A stretch of 64,000 bases of DNA from Paracamarosporium sp. OC-R06-R3. Taxonomy: Eukaryota > Ascomycota > Dothideomycetes > Pleosporales > Didymosphaeriaceae. The notes beneath the pieces are model-generated. The model did not search any database and was not told where the DNA came from. It saw nothing but the letters and a program-made list of their open reading frames with translations. Position 1 is the stretch's first letter. Every line of letters starts with the position of its first letter. Location of the stretch: positions 124,001 through 188,000 of the forward strand of contig JACVRA010000170.1 in NCBI GenBank assembly GCA_019828545.1. The letters run 5' to 3'. This document shows positions 1 to 11,630 of this stretch, piece after piece. The position numbers and the translations under genes are program-made.

Positions 1-614
1 GTTTTCCGAATTAAGGCCCCTTCGCAAAAAATCGCGATCGTTTATCGAGGTCTATTGCAATCACTGCTTACGAATCCTTCATGTAGAATACGAAGGCACA
101 GTGCTCTGCCTCGTCTGTAATGATGTCGGGGCAGTACTCGAGGGCGGCATTACCAATTCCGGTATCCTGGCGAGGTACTCACATTGTTTGATTCAGAAAC
201 CTCTCAAAATCACGCTATTTCCGTTCACAGAAGAAAGATACATCTCTTCTATAACATCTACACATGTTCCAGGAGCTCAGGTAGGCTACCTTCACCATAA
301 ACGACGTGACTGGACGGAGATCAGGACATTGCGAGACTTGAAGAGGATATGTGCGCCGGAGCGAGGAATGCAATGTGGCAATACAAATGTACGGCTACAG
401 CTACGTTTACCTGCTGCATGGCTCTTAGAGCAACGAGAAGGCATCACAAACGTGTCGTGTTCATGAGATTTCAAGGATCTTTGGCATTCAGAACAGTGTG
501 TATGCGGATGCGCCATTAGTAACGTGTGCAAACTTGTGCAGGCGTAATCCCTAGCTGATCAACACCCAGTTGTATTGATAGTATTCAAATCATAGCTAAT
601 TCTCCCAAATGAGC
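1..614. other. Intergenic, no supported gene
   Basis: No open frame here has recognisable family features. A 121-codon frame on the plus strand and an overlapping one on the minus strand are low-complexity and carry no motif. The segment is the 3' side of the minus-strand GPI11 gene. Confidence 0.5.
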
Positions 615-1439
615 CTATTCGAACATGATCTTTTTGCCTTTCAACAACGTTCCACCCAACAGCTTACCCACCGCATATCCAACGTATGCTCCCGTAACAA
701 TAGTAACGGGCCACTTCTGCCACTCGCGATCCCAATCCAATGGTATTGGGATAGCACCCAACCATGCTCCAACGAACGTTCCAATCATGGCCCCATACAC
801 CTCATCCACAGGTCTCAACAGCGCAACAATCTCCCTCCAGGTAGATCCTTCAACGCCGTGCACGTATACAAGAGGCAGTGTAGCGAGAAAAGATATGTGT
901 GCGCCGGCGAGCAGCGTGTGCGCATGGTGCGTGGTGAGGGGCGCGCCGAAGAGGACAAGCGTTGCTGTGAGGAGCGGGGCGGCGACTATCGAAGCTATCA
1001 CAAGGGATAGAAACGCGGGCTATATTACGTATGTTAGTTTACATGCATACCACAGTATTCTCAAACCTTCCGCAAAGCGATATACCGTGTCGGGAAGGGA
1101 GCGGGGACGTACGATTATCTTCCCTCCCACCTCTTTCTCCAATCTACCCTTCTCTGTTTTCTTCTTATCCCCTGGCTTCTTTTTCTCTATTGCCGTGGCA
1201 GTGCCACCCGTTGGTGGTAAACATATCGCTACGTATGCGATTTGCAGTATGGAGAGTGGGATGAGGGTTGTCGTGAGCGCGGGAACAGGGCCTGCAACAA
1301 TAGAAGGGAATTGGAAGACATAGAGTGAGAGGACAAGAACAGGGTGTAGGTGTGTATATAAGCGGGCTGTATCGTTGTGCAGGACGTCGATTGGGTGCGA
1401 CAGAGGGCGAGGCTTGGTTTGCGATATTACGGTCGTCAT
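615..1439 (-). CDS. GPI11: GPI ethanolamine-phosphate transferase subunit GPI11 (PIG-F family)
   Basis: A multi-spanning ER membrane protein that partners the ethanolamine-phosphate transferases in GPI-anchor assembly. Exons are 1439-1086 and 1019-615, giving about 252 residues, the usual size for fungal GPI11. The intron (1085-1020, 66 nt) starts GTATAT, carries CTAAC and ends ATATAG. It joins the two halves in phase 0, whereas the later GTATGC donor would break the frame. The N-terminal half has two hydrophobic segments (about residues 33-75) and then a Lys/Glu-rich loop. The C-terminal half carries the family's conserved stretch FGAPLTTHH and the signature IPLDWDREWQKWPVT, followed by a last membrane segment ending in a basic tail. 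The ATG at 1439 is the first Met that gives the usual short N-terminus. The next gene, translin, lies 389 nt upstream on the same strand. Family assignment is firm; the exact intron is inferred. Confidence 0.88.
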
Positions 1440-1828
1440 TGCGAGGAGGGATGGATCTCGAATGGTGATATTTGAGGGGTTGCCGTGGACAGGTGGAATC
1501 CGCAAAGCAAGGTAGCCGCGTTCGTAAGCGTCGAAGCGCGTCGGAGCTGGTAATCGATGAGCTGTATTCGTCGCGTCGACATCGCGAGTTTCGAAAGTTT
1601 AGCGATCCGTGCCTCGGATTTACCGGTAACATGTGGCGGTGCACATCGACCAGCAAGGTACCATCATGCCTGCCAAAGCCGGCGAGATAATCAATGATTG
1701 TGCTGTATTTCGATTGCGTCACGGCTTTTGTGTTTATCTATGCATTGATCCCCGTGAGCTTCACATCGTCATACTTGGCCCAAGATGTAGTTGCGCCACA
1801 TCTCATGCGCCACACATTCTGACACCCT

Positions 1829-2867
1829 CTACTGCTCCCCCTTCTTTGGGACCAAGTTCCTTAGCGACAAGTCATAGACCACATCTTCCACATCCTTGAC
1901 CCGGTATTTCAAGCCATCGCTCTTCCTCCTCAAGATGTCGTTCTTCAAGTTGAGGATTTGGAAGCCCGCAAACACATCTTTGACGAACTGGTTAATAAGA
2001 AGCGGGCGCTCATAGTCGCCTAGCGTGACGGCATTGCGCGCAAGACGAGTCTTTTGTAGGTATTAGCAAGAGACGTAATCGTGAACGATGAGGATGAAAG
2101 ACATACCAGTTCTTCAACAAGCGACGTGAGTGCAAGGAGGTACTCCTCGATGGTAAGGTGGAACTCATCTCTGTCCTTTAAATTGGTAGGCACTTTGAAG
2201 TCGTTAAACAAATCACATCTGCGAAAGGGGGCGTGTACCTTTCAGCACCTCGCCGAGCTGTTCGAGTGTCAGGAGGCGCCCACATTGTGCCTTGTCCCCG
2301 TTGTAGTCTTTGCCACCAAGCCAGGCCCAAAAGAGGATACCTTGTAGCTGAAGTACAGTCAATGGATGTCGCAATAAGTTAAATGCACAGTTTGAACGCA
2401 CCGCATCCTGCACTTGGCGCGACCACATGTGGTTGAACTTGTAGTAAGGCTGCTTCGATGCCGCCTGCGCAAGCTTCGAGATTGTCTCAATTGCATTGGA
2501 TATAGGCTCCTCTGAGGCCTTCAGGACGTTGGGTACTGCATGCTTGGTGAGTGATGCTTTCTAAAACGTGCGTGCAAAATCGACGTACGGTCTGCGAAAA
2601 GTGTCGAATGCGCTCTTGACAGGACAAATGAAATGTTGCGATCTAGAAAGGATTAGAGATATCAAAAAATGACTGCATGAATAGTACTTTGCTTCTCCAG
2701 GGCTTGGACAATGTCCTTGAGCTCCTGTCGCGCTGTCAGTACGCTGTCACGTGCGACTCGTTTAGCGGGATGTGTGTGCTCACGTCGCGAACTGCTGTGT
2801 CCTCGTCGACCTTCGACTGAAGGTCTTCAAAGATGGCGGGATCGATCATTCCTGAAGGAGCCGACAT
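1829..2867 (-). CDS. Translin family protein
   Basis: Translin is a single-stranded nucleic-acid-binding protein. With its partner TRAX it forms the C3PO endoribonuclease complex, which acts in RNA processing. Seven exons can be joined in phase: 2867-2784, 2724-2688, 2642-2589, 2535-2402, 2347-2239, 2192-2107 and 2050-1829, giving about 241 residues. That is close to the roughly 230-residue family norm. The N-terminus reads MIDPAIFEDLQSKVDEDTAVRD, the middle carries YYKFNHMWSRQVQD, and the C-terminus has the diagnostic GDYERPL and LNLKNDILRRKSDGLKY blocks, then VEDVVYDLSLR. Introns are 45-59 nt. In the fifth exon an uninterrupted frame also exists, but removing 2401-2348 restores the expected QDALQGILFWAWLGG helix. 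No TRAX partner gene is visible in the window. Assignment is firm; the third and fourth exon borders are the least certain. Confidence 0.85.
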
Positions 2868-4320
2868 TTTGTAGCACGATTGTCGTTGTTGAGGAGCTGT
2901 CAAAAAGGTGCGTGCGCGCGGCACTTTTGCAAGCAAACAAAACCTCGCCAAAACCAGCGACTACCCGTCACCCATCTCGACGCCACAGTAGCAAGTTCCC
3001 AGCAAGTGCAAAACACAAACACAAATTCAATACCTGTATATGCACTGGTTCGATAGAGCACCGGATGTTTGCATCTACAAGAAGTATTCGGTTGCTGAAC
3101 ATCAATGACGTAGCGATTGAGAGCACATTTATGCACGGTACGCATCACAACAAGGATAACGCGTAGTCTTCTCAAAGATGTTAAGGTGTATATACCGAAC
3201 ACAGGTTCTTGTTTGAGCATCTCATGCTTAATGAACAGATGATGTTTGAAGGCAATAGACCAAGTAAGGCTATAGATACCACCAACACCTATCCTGCTGT
3301 ACATACTATTATTTTCACTTTCGAGCAAGAATGAAAATGGCACTGACTGCTTGCTTGCTTCTGGCTCTGCACTATCCATAATGTTTACTTTGAGCTCTTA
3401 CAATTTCAAATCCGGCATGTGGGTCCTCAACAGCCTTCTTCTCTACCAAATAACCACCGGCAACCAAGTTCTACGATTATGATAAGAGGCAGATGGTCCT
3501 GCGTGGACTGGGAGATTCAAAACGAAAGTGTGTCTATGTCCTGCTTTACGAGTCCTAAGTTATCGGGTCTTAAACGAGCGTATTCATAGGATTCCCGCAC
3601 ATGTTAACTTCTGGTAGACTGCATCTCGATCATCGCAACCTCATCGATACCAGAAAGTTACACAAGCCATATATTTTCCCAGGCTCTAGATGAGGCGGGT
3701 TGCAGTGCCGCAACAAGCGACCTCTGATTGCCCATAGGCTTGTTCCATTGACCCTTCCAGAAGGCAACGATACGCCACATACGTACTTGAGGCTTTGATG
3801 CGCATCATTCAAATGTCCTTGGGATGTTACCAAATTTAAAGTTACGACACTCCATTCTCGTCATTTTCGTTCTATCTCCAACAATGCGCATAGCCAATAC
3901 GAGAAGCACTGTCGGCTGACCGCACCGACAGCCATCTTTGGACTACGCCGCAATACTCAACATTGTCCATTACGACCAGAAAACCCGCGTCTAATTCGTC
4001 AATAGCCATCTTCCCTTGCTTATTGGTGCATTTCAGTGTTCCACTCATTACGATAGACAGCCACCAGGATTTACCCGGTCCGCTTGCCCGTAGGGCTGAG
4101 TATAGGTTACGCCGCATGTGTTTATCCCAAACGTGATGTTTATCATCGCTAAAGAACTCAGCGTTGACCGTTTATGTAAAGTCGGCGTGATGCGATGCTG
4201 CATAGACCGCGTGCTCAGCTTGCAGTAGTCCTATATACAGCATGCTCCCGGAATTCTGATCTTCGGTATCCGTTCCCATTTCGTTTTGACACATCCATTT
4301 ATCAATACCATATCTTCATT
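2868..4320. other. Intergenic, no supported gene
   Basis: About 1.45 kb with no recognisable coding sequence. Minus-strand frames of 159 codons (2900-3379) and 81 codons (3872-4117) have no family features, no plausible splice partners and shift in base composition along their length. The last 150 nt serve as the upstream region of the transporter at 4321. Confidence 0.5.
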
Positions 4321-6018
4321 ATGGTCGGTAGGGGCCCGTGCCTGAAAAAGGACGTGCAGACAGCGTACATTGAAGCGCCTCATCTGCGCAAGGTGGATTG
4401 GAAAAGGGATCCCGGTCTGAGGAAGCTATACTTCTGGGCTTTCATCCTCTGCATTGCATCAGCCACTACAGGATACGATGCGTATGTATACTGCATTTCC
4501 CTAAGCCGAACCACGCTGATTCGCCAGTTCCATGCTGAACAATCTGCGAATGTTGCACCACTTCAACGATTATTTCGGTGATCCAAGAGGATCTACCCTT
4601 GGGATATTGACCGCGCTCTACTCGATTGGGTCCATCATTTCCCTACCTGTGGTCCCTTTTGTGGCTGATCACATGGGTCGTAAGGCTGCGATAGCCCTGG
4701 GATGTATCGTTATGATTACAGGTGCTTCTATTCAGGGCACAGCAAAAACGCTCACTCATTTCATGGTGGGGCGATCAATGATGGGCTTTGGCAATTCGCT
4801 GGCGCAACTTTCATCTCCATTATTACTCACCGAGCTATGCCACCCGCAGCATAGAGGTCGTGTGACTGCTACATACAACTGCCTGTGGTATGTTGGGGCG
4901 ATCATCTGCACCTGGCTTACTTTTGGTACCAAGAGAATGAACAATAACTGGTCGTGGCGAGTACCAGCTCTTACTCAAGCCTTTCCGTCGATAGTTCAAC
5001 TCCTATTCATCTTCTTTATACCAGAGTCACCAAGGTGGCTGGTTAGTAGAGGCCGTAATCAGGAAGCTTTGAATATCCTCGGAAAGTACCACGCGAACGG
5101 TGACATCACTGACCCAACGGTTCAGTACGAATTCCATGAGATCCGGGAGGCGCTGCAAATTGAGTTTCAATATCAGACCAGCTCCTCATACCTTGACTTC
5201 TTTCGAACACGCGGCAACAGATACCGGCTCCTCCTATTGGCATCCTTAGGTCTTTTCTCGCAATGGTCGGGCAACGGACTTGTGAGCTACTATGCTACCG
5301 ATGTCTATACCAGCATTGGTGTTAGGAATGCAGATACGCAACTCGGACTTAACGGTGGGATCACTGTCATGGCACTCATCGTCTCCGTGTCTTGCTCCCT
5401 GCTCGTCGATCGCGTCGGACGCAGACCCTTGTTCATTGCTGCGACAGCTGCAATGTGCATCTGCTTTGTTATCTGGACTGTGGCGTCGTCATTGCAAGAG
5501 GAAAAGCACAGCATACCAGCTGGTCGCGCGGTCATAGCGTTCATCTGGATCTTCCAGTTCGCTTATTCCGTTGCCTGGACCGGGCTGCTGGTTGCGTATA
5601 CTATCGAGATTTTGCCCTTCAAGATCCGGGCTAAAGGCCTGATGATTATGAACGTTTTTATTCAGGTGGCGTTGACGATCAATCAATACGTAAACCCGCT
5701 AGGGTTTGAGCACCTAAAGCCTACTTGGAAGCTGTACACCATATACGCTGTAAGTAACTTTTCTGTTTGCATCTTCGCTCCTTGAAGCTTCGTATCTAAT
5801 ATGAGTAGGTCTGGATCTTCCTCGAATTCGTCTTCGTCTGCTGTATGTACATCGAGACCCGCGGCCCTACACTTGAGGAGGTAGCGAAGATCATCGACGG
5901 CGACGAAGCGAAAGTAATTCCTACCGATATTGAGCGGCTTCGCGGTCGCATCGGTTCTTTAGGCCTAGAGAAAGAACACACCATTCGCTACGAGGATATC
6001 AAGCTTGACCGGCTTTGA
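4321..6018 (+). CDS. MFS sugar transporter, lactose-permease-like
   Basis: A 12-helix plasma-membrane sugar porter of the major facilitator superfamily. Exons are 4321-4481, 4528-5749 and 5809-6018, giving 530 residues. The first intron (46 nt, GTATGT...CGCCAG) rebuilds the TM1 motif TGYDASMLNNL. The second (59 nt, GTAAGT...GAGTAG) leads into the C-terminal ETRGPTLEEV, the sugar-porter PET(K/R)G signature. Other family motifs are DHMGRKAA after TM2, GRSMMGFG in TM4, PESPRWLVSRGR at the end of TM6 and DRVGRRPLF in the second half. The long cytosolic N-terminus (about 40 residues) and the NNW loop after TM5 resemble fungal lactose permease-type members. The transported sugar cannot be told from sequence. 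The next gene downstream is the DJ-1 family gene on the same strand. Confidence 0.9.
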
Positions 6019-6687
6019 GCTTGCTCTTTCCTAAGAATAATTTTCTGTCTACGCGATGCTGTTGTCTACGCGAGGCTAGGTCGAATGGGCTCATGCGAGC
6101 CGACCAATCATTACATGAAGCCTCAACAGGTCGTCTTCTAGAGGCGCGGATTCTATCCGCGAGATTTCCTATCTGAGATCTGAACAGTAGTACGTACGTG
6201 AACGTACATGTGCTTACAAACGCCTTGAAAACCACGCCCTTCCATTGCCTCAATAGCGCCATGCCTAGCTTCCATGGCCTCTCTAATTCCGGTAGCTGAT
6301 GAGTCGGCGAATACTATTGCCCGAATCTCCTCCTACAACGCCAATGAGAGCAAATCTTCGCTCCAACATACTACCTAATATGTGTCCCGCAGGACGCGAC
6401 CCGTGAATTTACACCCAGTAATCCACAAGCAGGCTTACAAAGCTAGCACAAGAAGCTATTGTTCGCGAGGCTACCTTGTTTAAGCATAAAGAAACTTCTA
6501 ACTTGGGTAAGGCATCGCCATATACCTCCATGGTCCTGCCTCATTGAAGAATGCAGGAAATCTTGCTGCCTAGTGACGGCATATAAATGGCCGCCATATC
6601 TGCCAGCATAATGTTGACTTTCATCACCCCGACCACTACTTGCTCCCCAGCTCACTGCTATTTCATCTTCACAACTAACGATCCAGA
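6019..6687. other. Intergenic; upstream region of the DJ-1 family gene
   Basis: No coding sequence is supported. The stretch between 6273 and 6480 has no long frame. A TATA-like element lies about 100 nt before the next start codon and is listed separately. Confidence 0.5.
6582..6587 (+). promoter_or_regulatory. TATA-like element before the DJ-1 family gene
   Basis: TATAAA sits 101 nt upstream of the ATG at 6688, a usual distance for a fungal TATA box. Inferred from sequence and position only. Confidence 0.4.
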
Positions 6688-7524
6688 ATGTCTCCACCCC
6701 GCCGGGCCCTTATCGCCATAACCTCCGCGCACGCCTCCCTGTTTGCACCCAACGGCCACACAACAGGTGTCTTTATCGGCGAAGCCCTACATCCCTACAA
6801 TGTACTCAAAGCAGCAGGATTTGAAGTAGACATCGCCTCAGAGAAGGGCACGTGGACCGAGGATTGGCTTTCGCTCCAGCCGGGGTTCCTGAGCGAGGAA
6901 GAGAGGAAGCAGTATGATGATAAGGCGAGCGATTTCAGGGTCGAGATTGACAAGAATCGCAAGGCTGAGGACCTTGATGGGTACCAGGTGTGTAGTGGTT
7001 ATTATAGTATAGAGAAAGGGAACAGGCAAGACTAATATTATGATGCAGTATGGCGTGTTCTTCGCGAGCGCAGGACATGCCGCGTTGATCGATTACCCGC
7101 ATGCTACAAACCTCAAGACCATCGCTTCGAAGGTCTGGGCGAACGGCGGTGTCGTATCCGCTGTATGCCATGGTCCTGCTATATTTCCAGGTATTAACGA
7201 CGCCGATGGTCAGCCAATTATAAAGGGTAGGAAAATTACTGGGTTCACTACGCAAGCGGAATACGACATGAAGATCATGGATGCGCTGAAGAGTTGGGGC
7301 GAGCCACTTGTAGATGAGCATGCTAAGACTCTGGGAGCTGAGTGTAAGTTAAACCGTGACGGGACTGGCCGGTGCGGTGGCGGCTAACTTGTGGTATAGA
7401 TGTACGCGCGGACGGAATTTGGGACGATTTTCACATTGTGGATGGAAGGGTGGTTACGGGACTGAACCCTCAGAGTGCGAAGAGTACTACTGAAGCGGCG
7501 GTGAAGGTGTTCGAGGGCCTGTGA
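6688..7524 (+). CDS. DJ-1/PfpI family protein, Hsp31-like (glyoxalase III / chaperone type)
   Basis: Hsp31-type proteins convert methylglyoxal to lactate without glutathione and act as stress chaperones in the cytosol. Exons are 6688-6987, 7049-7343 and 7400-7524, giving 239 residues against 237 for yeast Hsp31. The nucleophile elbow AVCHGP places Cys140 with His141 next to it, and the conserved acid is Glu32 in FIGEALHPY. This is the Glu/Cys/His arrangement of the Hsp31 group rather than the short DJ-1 form. The cap insert around residues 55-95 is also of the Hsp31 kind. Both introns (61 and 56 nt) are canonical. It is the only small soluble enzyme between two sugar transporters on the same strand, which fits detoxification of sugar-derived 2-oxoaldehydes. 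That link is inference. A class I amidotransferase-like protein of other function remains possible. Confidence 0.88.
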
Positions 7525-7949
7525 AGGTCGGAAGAAGCAGGTCTATCCCTGGGTGCCAGGACGATATACTGAAACGTGAATTGCAATCTAAATTCGTCCA
7601 GCTTACTTCATGTTTTTCTCAAACTTCACAGACACGCAGCTCAATTTTCAGACCAGCGCTCGTGCCTTAAGTCTGCCGCATCTGCATTAAGATCTCGCTA
7701 CGTTGATTGTAGTCCTTCTATATCTACCGCCCCACTAAATATCCCTAGGTCTAGATCCCCGCTGCCTAGCGTGGACTACCCCAGACGATGGCCACCGGGA
7801 AAGCCATTCTAGGCAAAGTTTGTATCTATGAGGTTATGGGCCTAGGAAGTGTCCGAACGCTAATGTCGCATGGTTACAGGATTGAGGTCGTGAGGATTTG
7901 ATTGTGTCACACACTGAACCGACGCGCGACCGAGTTTCCCGCGGTTTGC

Positions 7950-7972
7950 GGAACGATCTTCGAGATCGTTCC
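7950..7972. repeat. Perfect 10-bp inverted repeat with 3-nt spacer
   Basis: GGAACGATCT and its exact reverse complement AGATCGTTCC flank TCG. A partial third copy (AAGATCATTCC) follows directly. It lies about 450 nt upstream of the transporter start and could be a binding site for a dimeric regulator. No known consensus is matched with certainty. Confidence 0.45.
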
Positions 7973-8312
7973 AAGATCATTCCATGCACAGTATCACATT
8001 CCAACAAGCTTCCATTCTAAGAATGTCAGGTGCACCTTCGACGCCAGCAACTACGTAGCCATTGACAGCTTCCGGAGTCATCACCGAGAGCTCTTATCTG
8101 ATATCAAGCTTCTAAGAGCGGTCCGCACCCGCCACACGGCTTGTGTCATTCCGACGAGGCTAGATCATAGGATTGCCGAGCCGTCACGGGTTACCCCAGG
8201 TTTTTGATGGTTGCTTGAACTCATGCCGAGCGGAGCTTACCTATGGTACTCAACCACCCGGGAATGTCTCAAAGAGGAAACCCGCGATGAGATACATGCC
8301 TGATAGACGTGA

Positions 8313-8318
8313 TATAAA
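8313..8318 (+). promoter_or_regulatory. TATA-like element before the second sugar transporter
   Basis: TATAAA lies 105 nt upstream of the ATG at 8423. Position and sequence fit a TATA box; no experimental support is available. Confidence 0.4.
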
Positions 8319-8422
8319 GGCCTGCAGAAAGGTCTGAAATATAAGCAGAATACAGAGCAGGTGAACACCCTCGCTACAAACCACATTTCAGAGCGCAGTC
8401 TAAGCCTCATAGTTTTGTCAAG

Positions 8423-9971
8423 ATGCGCAGTTGCTACGGCCGTGGCGCCCCGTTGCGCGCAGCGATCTATGCCTGCTGCCTCTCCGCCTTCCTCTTCTTC
8501 GGCTACGACCAGGGTGTCTTTGGTGGCCTCCTCCAAAACAAAAACTGGCTAAACCAATTTCACCATCCGCGCGATACTATCACCGGCATCATCGTCTCGT
8601 CCTACTGCCTAGGTGCCCTCTTCGGGTGCATACTCACTGTTTTCATCGGCGATATCCTTGGTCGCCGCCGGATGATCTGGCTCGCCATGACCTTGATCAT
8701 AATCGGTGCAACGCTCCAGACCTCTGCCTTCCACATCAGCCACCTCATCATTGGTCGTGTGATCACCGGCCTAGGAACAGGCATTGATTCGAGTACGGTG
8801 CCTATGTACCAGTCTGAGCTGTGCAAGCGCGAGTGGAGGGGTCGCGTTGTGTCCTGGGAGATTTGGTTCATTGGCATCGGTATCTGCCTTGCTTACTGGA
8901 TTGACTACGGTTTTTCATATCTCCCGGGTGGTGTGGCTTGGAGATGCCCGATCGCCATCCAACTAGTTTTCGCAGTCATGGTTGTGTTCCTGGTATGGGG
9001 TCTTCCTGAGTCTCCGAGATGGCTCTGCAAGAGGGGAAGAAGTGAAGAGGCGAGAGATGTGCTTTGCACCGTGTTCGACTTGGACAAGGATGATCCATAT
9101 GTTTGCAGCGAGATGGATGCCATTAGTGCGGCCATTTCTATCGAAACTGGAGAGGGTGCACAGAAGGTCACCGGGCTTTTCAAAAAGGATATCCTACAGA
9201 CGAGGCGACGTGTGTTGCTGGCATGGTTCGGGCTATTTATGAATCAATGGAGTGGGATAAACCTTGTGGTGTGAGTTTATATTTGACCCAACTCTGTACT
9301 CGCACTGACTTGGCGGTCTCAGGTATTATATGCCCACAGTTTTGGTGGAAAACGTCGGCATGACCTCCCAACGCGCGATCCTCATCGCCGGCTTCGTCGA
9401 ACTCATGTTTCCCGTCGGCAACACGCTTCCAGCCCTTGCCCTCGACAGAATGGGCCGCAGACCCACAATGATGGTCGGCTGTGCGCTCCTTTCATTCTGC
9501 ATGATGATGATTAGCATTCTTCTTTCTATCGGCAACGAAGCCTGCTCTGCCGCCTCAATTGCCTTCTTTTTCCTCTATATGCTCGTCTTTGGCGCAACAG
9601 TCAACGTCGTTCCCTGGGTCTGGGGTCCTGAGATCCTCCCTCTGGAGGCTCGCGCGAGAGGTACCGCCATTTCTGTCTCTTCGCACTGGATGTGGAACTT
9701 TGTCATCGTGATGATCACTCCAGTGCTCATCAACCGCATCGGCTGGAAGACGTACCTAATCTTCATGTGCCTGCTCGCCGCGTTCGTACCTATTGTGTAC
9801 TTCTGCTATCCAGAAACGAGTAATCTGAGCCTGGAGGAAGTCGATAATTTGTTTTTACCAGAGGGACACAACTTGGACAACGAGATCCAAGAGATCAGGA
9901 GGAGGAGAAGCTCGGTATATGCGGCGGACGACCCAGACAAGGCTATTTCGGAGACAGTGGAGAAGGTTTGA
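8423..9971 (+). CDS. MFS sugar transporter (hexose type)
   Basis: A plasma-membrane sugar porter with two exons, 8423-9270 and 9323-9971, giving 498 residues. The 52-nt intron (GTGAGT...TCTCAG) falls in TM7 and restores NLVVYYMPTV. Motifs seen are FFGYDQGVFGG in TM1, GDILGRRRM after TM2, GRVITGLGTGIDSSTVP in TM4, PESPRWLCKRGR after TM6, DRMGRRPTMM in the second half, and a final PETSNLSLEEVD in place of PETKG. The N-terminus is short and starts almost directly with TM1, typical of fungal hexose-transporter relatives. The tail after TM12 is Arg/Glu-rich and cytosolic. It differs clearly from the transporter at 4321, so the two are not a recent duplication. Substrate is unknown. Confidence 0.9.
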
Positions 9972-10570
9972 GTAGCTCGATCGGTGGTGTAAGTTCGTAG
10001 ACAAGCATTTTATATCAAGTGCTCAGGCTTCTCCTTGAATGTAGAATTCTGTTGGACAGAAGTTTCTTGAAGAGCATACGTTGTTTGCTCGAGACATGCG
10101 TTGTTATAATGAATTGTATGACAGCTCAAGAATAGAGTCGAGAACAATTATGGTATTCGGTTAGAGAGCATCTCCAACAAAATGCAAGGATTACTAGGTG
10201 ATTGCAGCGGTCGAAACGTGGAATGTCAGTGCTTGATTCATCGAGGGGAAAAGAGAGAGATGTTATCATAACGAAGCGTGAATATGCTGTTCAAAGTGCA
10301 TCTTGTCGGAAGTTCTGCATCGTCATAGACGTCGGCGTTTGCTCCCCCACATTCGAGGCCACGAATGCGGGGAATGTTTCCACACCCAGCAAACAACCGC
10401 AAGTCGGTCCGAGCTGCATCGGCGTTATCGCCGAATGTCTACGCTACATTGATACGGGATAAAGAGTCGTGCGCCGCTACAGGGAATATTTTCGGCTACT
10501 TGCATTTGCTTTATCTTTGACGAGATTCTTCACATTTGAAGAGGCCGTTCGACTTCAAACAACAGTCACA
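9972..10570. other. Intergenic; upstream region of the 2-hydroxyacid dehydrogenase
   Basis: No gene is supported. An 86-codon plus-strand frame (10202-10462) has no motif. An imperfect inverted repeat at 10345-10372 is listed separately. Confidence 0.5.
10345..10372. repeat. Imperfect 11-bp inverted repeat with 6-nt spacer
   Basis: CCCCACATTCG is followed after AGGCCA by CGAATGCGGGG, ten of eleven pairs matching. It lies about 200 nt before the dehydrogenase start codon, where a palindromic regulator site would be expected. The function is inference. Confidence 0.4.
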
Positions 10571-11630
10571 ATGACGCAACGAGCTGCTCTGCTTATTGGT
10601 GCCCTCACACACACAAGGAAAGAATGGGAGGCCTGTGGAAACATTGCATCTAAATTATACGAGTACCCTTCTGGCACGCGAGAAGAATTCATATCGAAGT
10701 GCAAATCAGGAGCCTTTGATGGTATATACGCGCTGTACCGATCGAACGATTCGAACAAATACACCGGAAACTTCAACGACGAGCTTCTAGATGTGCTGCC
10801 AAAATCACTGAAATTCATATGCCACAACGGTGCAGGCTACGACAATATCGACGTTCCGGCGTGTACGAAGCGGGGTATCGCCGTGTCTTCGACGCCGATT
10901 GCTGTCAACGATGCCACAGCAGACGTGACAATGTTCTTGATGCTGGGCGCTTTGAGGAATATTACGCAGTCTTTCCAAGCTGTCAAACAAGGTGCGCTGC
11001 ATCCTGTTGTGTTGATATGATGGGTGCTGACCTGGCGGGGTAGGCAAATGGCGCGGTAGCTTCTCGCTCGGCCACGATCCCAAGAACAAGGTGCTCGGCA
11101 TTCTGGGTATGGGAGGAATTGGTGCCGCTGTTGCACAGCGTGCAAAGGCTTTTGGCATGACCATCCAATATCACAACCGGAAGCAACTGCCAGCGAGCGA
11201 GGAGCAAGGTGCAAAGTACGTGACTTTCGACGAGCTGCTCAACACGTCGGACGTGCTTAGTCTTAATCTGTCGCTTAATGCCTCCACGAGGCATATAATT
11301 GGCAAACAGGAGTTTGAAAAGATGAAGGACGGAATCATCATTGTCAATACTGCGCGCGGTCCCCTAATCGACGAGGCTGCATTGGTGGACGCGTTGAAGA
11401 GCGGCAAGGTCTGGAGTGCTGGGCTTGACGTTTTCGAGGAGGAACCTAAGATCCACCAAGGCCTCCTCGAAGCCGAGAATGTCGTTCTGTTGCCTCACAT
11501 GGGTACTGCGACGTACGAGACGCAGCGAGATATGGAGATGCTAGTACTGGAAAACCTGAAGTCAGCGATACAGGACGACAAACTGTTGACCCAAGTGCCA
11601 GAACAAAAGCAAAAGTCAGCGAGGATCTAA
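10571..11630 (+). CDS. D-isomer-specific 2-hydroxyacid dehydrogenase (glyoxylate/hydroxypyruvate reductase-like)
   Basis: An NAD(P)H-dependent enzyme that reduces 2-oxo acids such as glyoxylate, hydroxypyruvate or branched oxo acids to D-2-hydroxy acids. Exons are 10571-10991 and 11044-11630, giving 335 residues. The N-terminal substrate domain includes CHNGAGYDNIDV. The nucleotide fold has GMGGIG at about residues 162-167. The catalytic set is complete: Arg245 in NTARGPLIDE, Glu274 in DVFEEEP and His292 in LPHMGTAT. The ATG at 10571 was chosen because the frame opens further only through non-ATG codons, and MTQRAALLIGAL is a normal start. The 52-nt intron is GT...TAG in phase 1. Cofactor and substrate preference cannot be read from the sequence alone. 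The C-terminus has no clear targeting signal. Confidence 0.9.

Larger units (their letters stand above)
7525..8422. other. Intergenic; upstream region of a sugar transporter
   Basis: About 0.9 kb without a supported gene. A plus-strand frame at 7902-8207 has no motif. The region holds a perfect inverted repeat (7950-7972) and a TATA-like box (8313-8318), both listed separately. Confidence 0.5.

Noticed and set aside
2900..3379. Minus-strand frame of 159 codons upstream of translin
   Set aside because: It has no recognisable domain, no conserved composition and overlaps the translin leader.
10469..10570. Longer start for the 2-hydroxyacid dehydrogenase
   Set aside because: The upstream extension opens with a non-ATG codon and adds residues not typical of the family.
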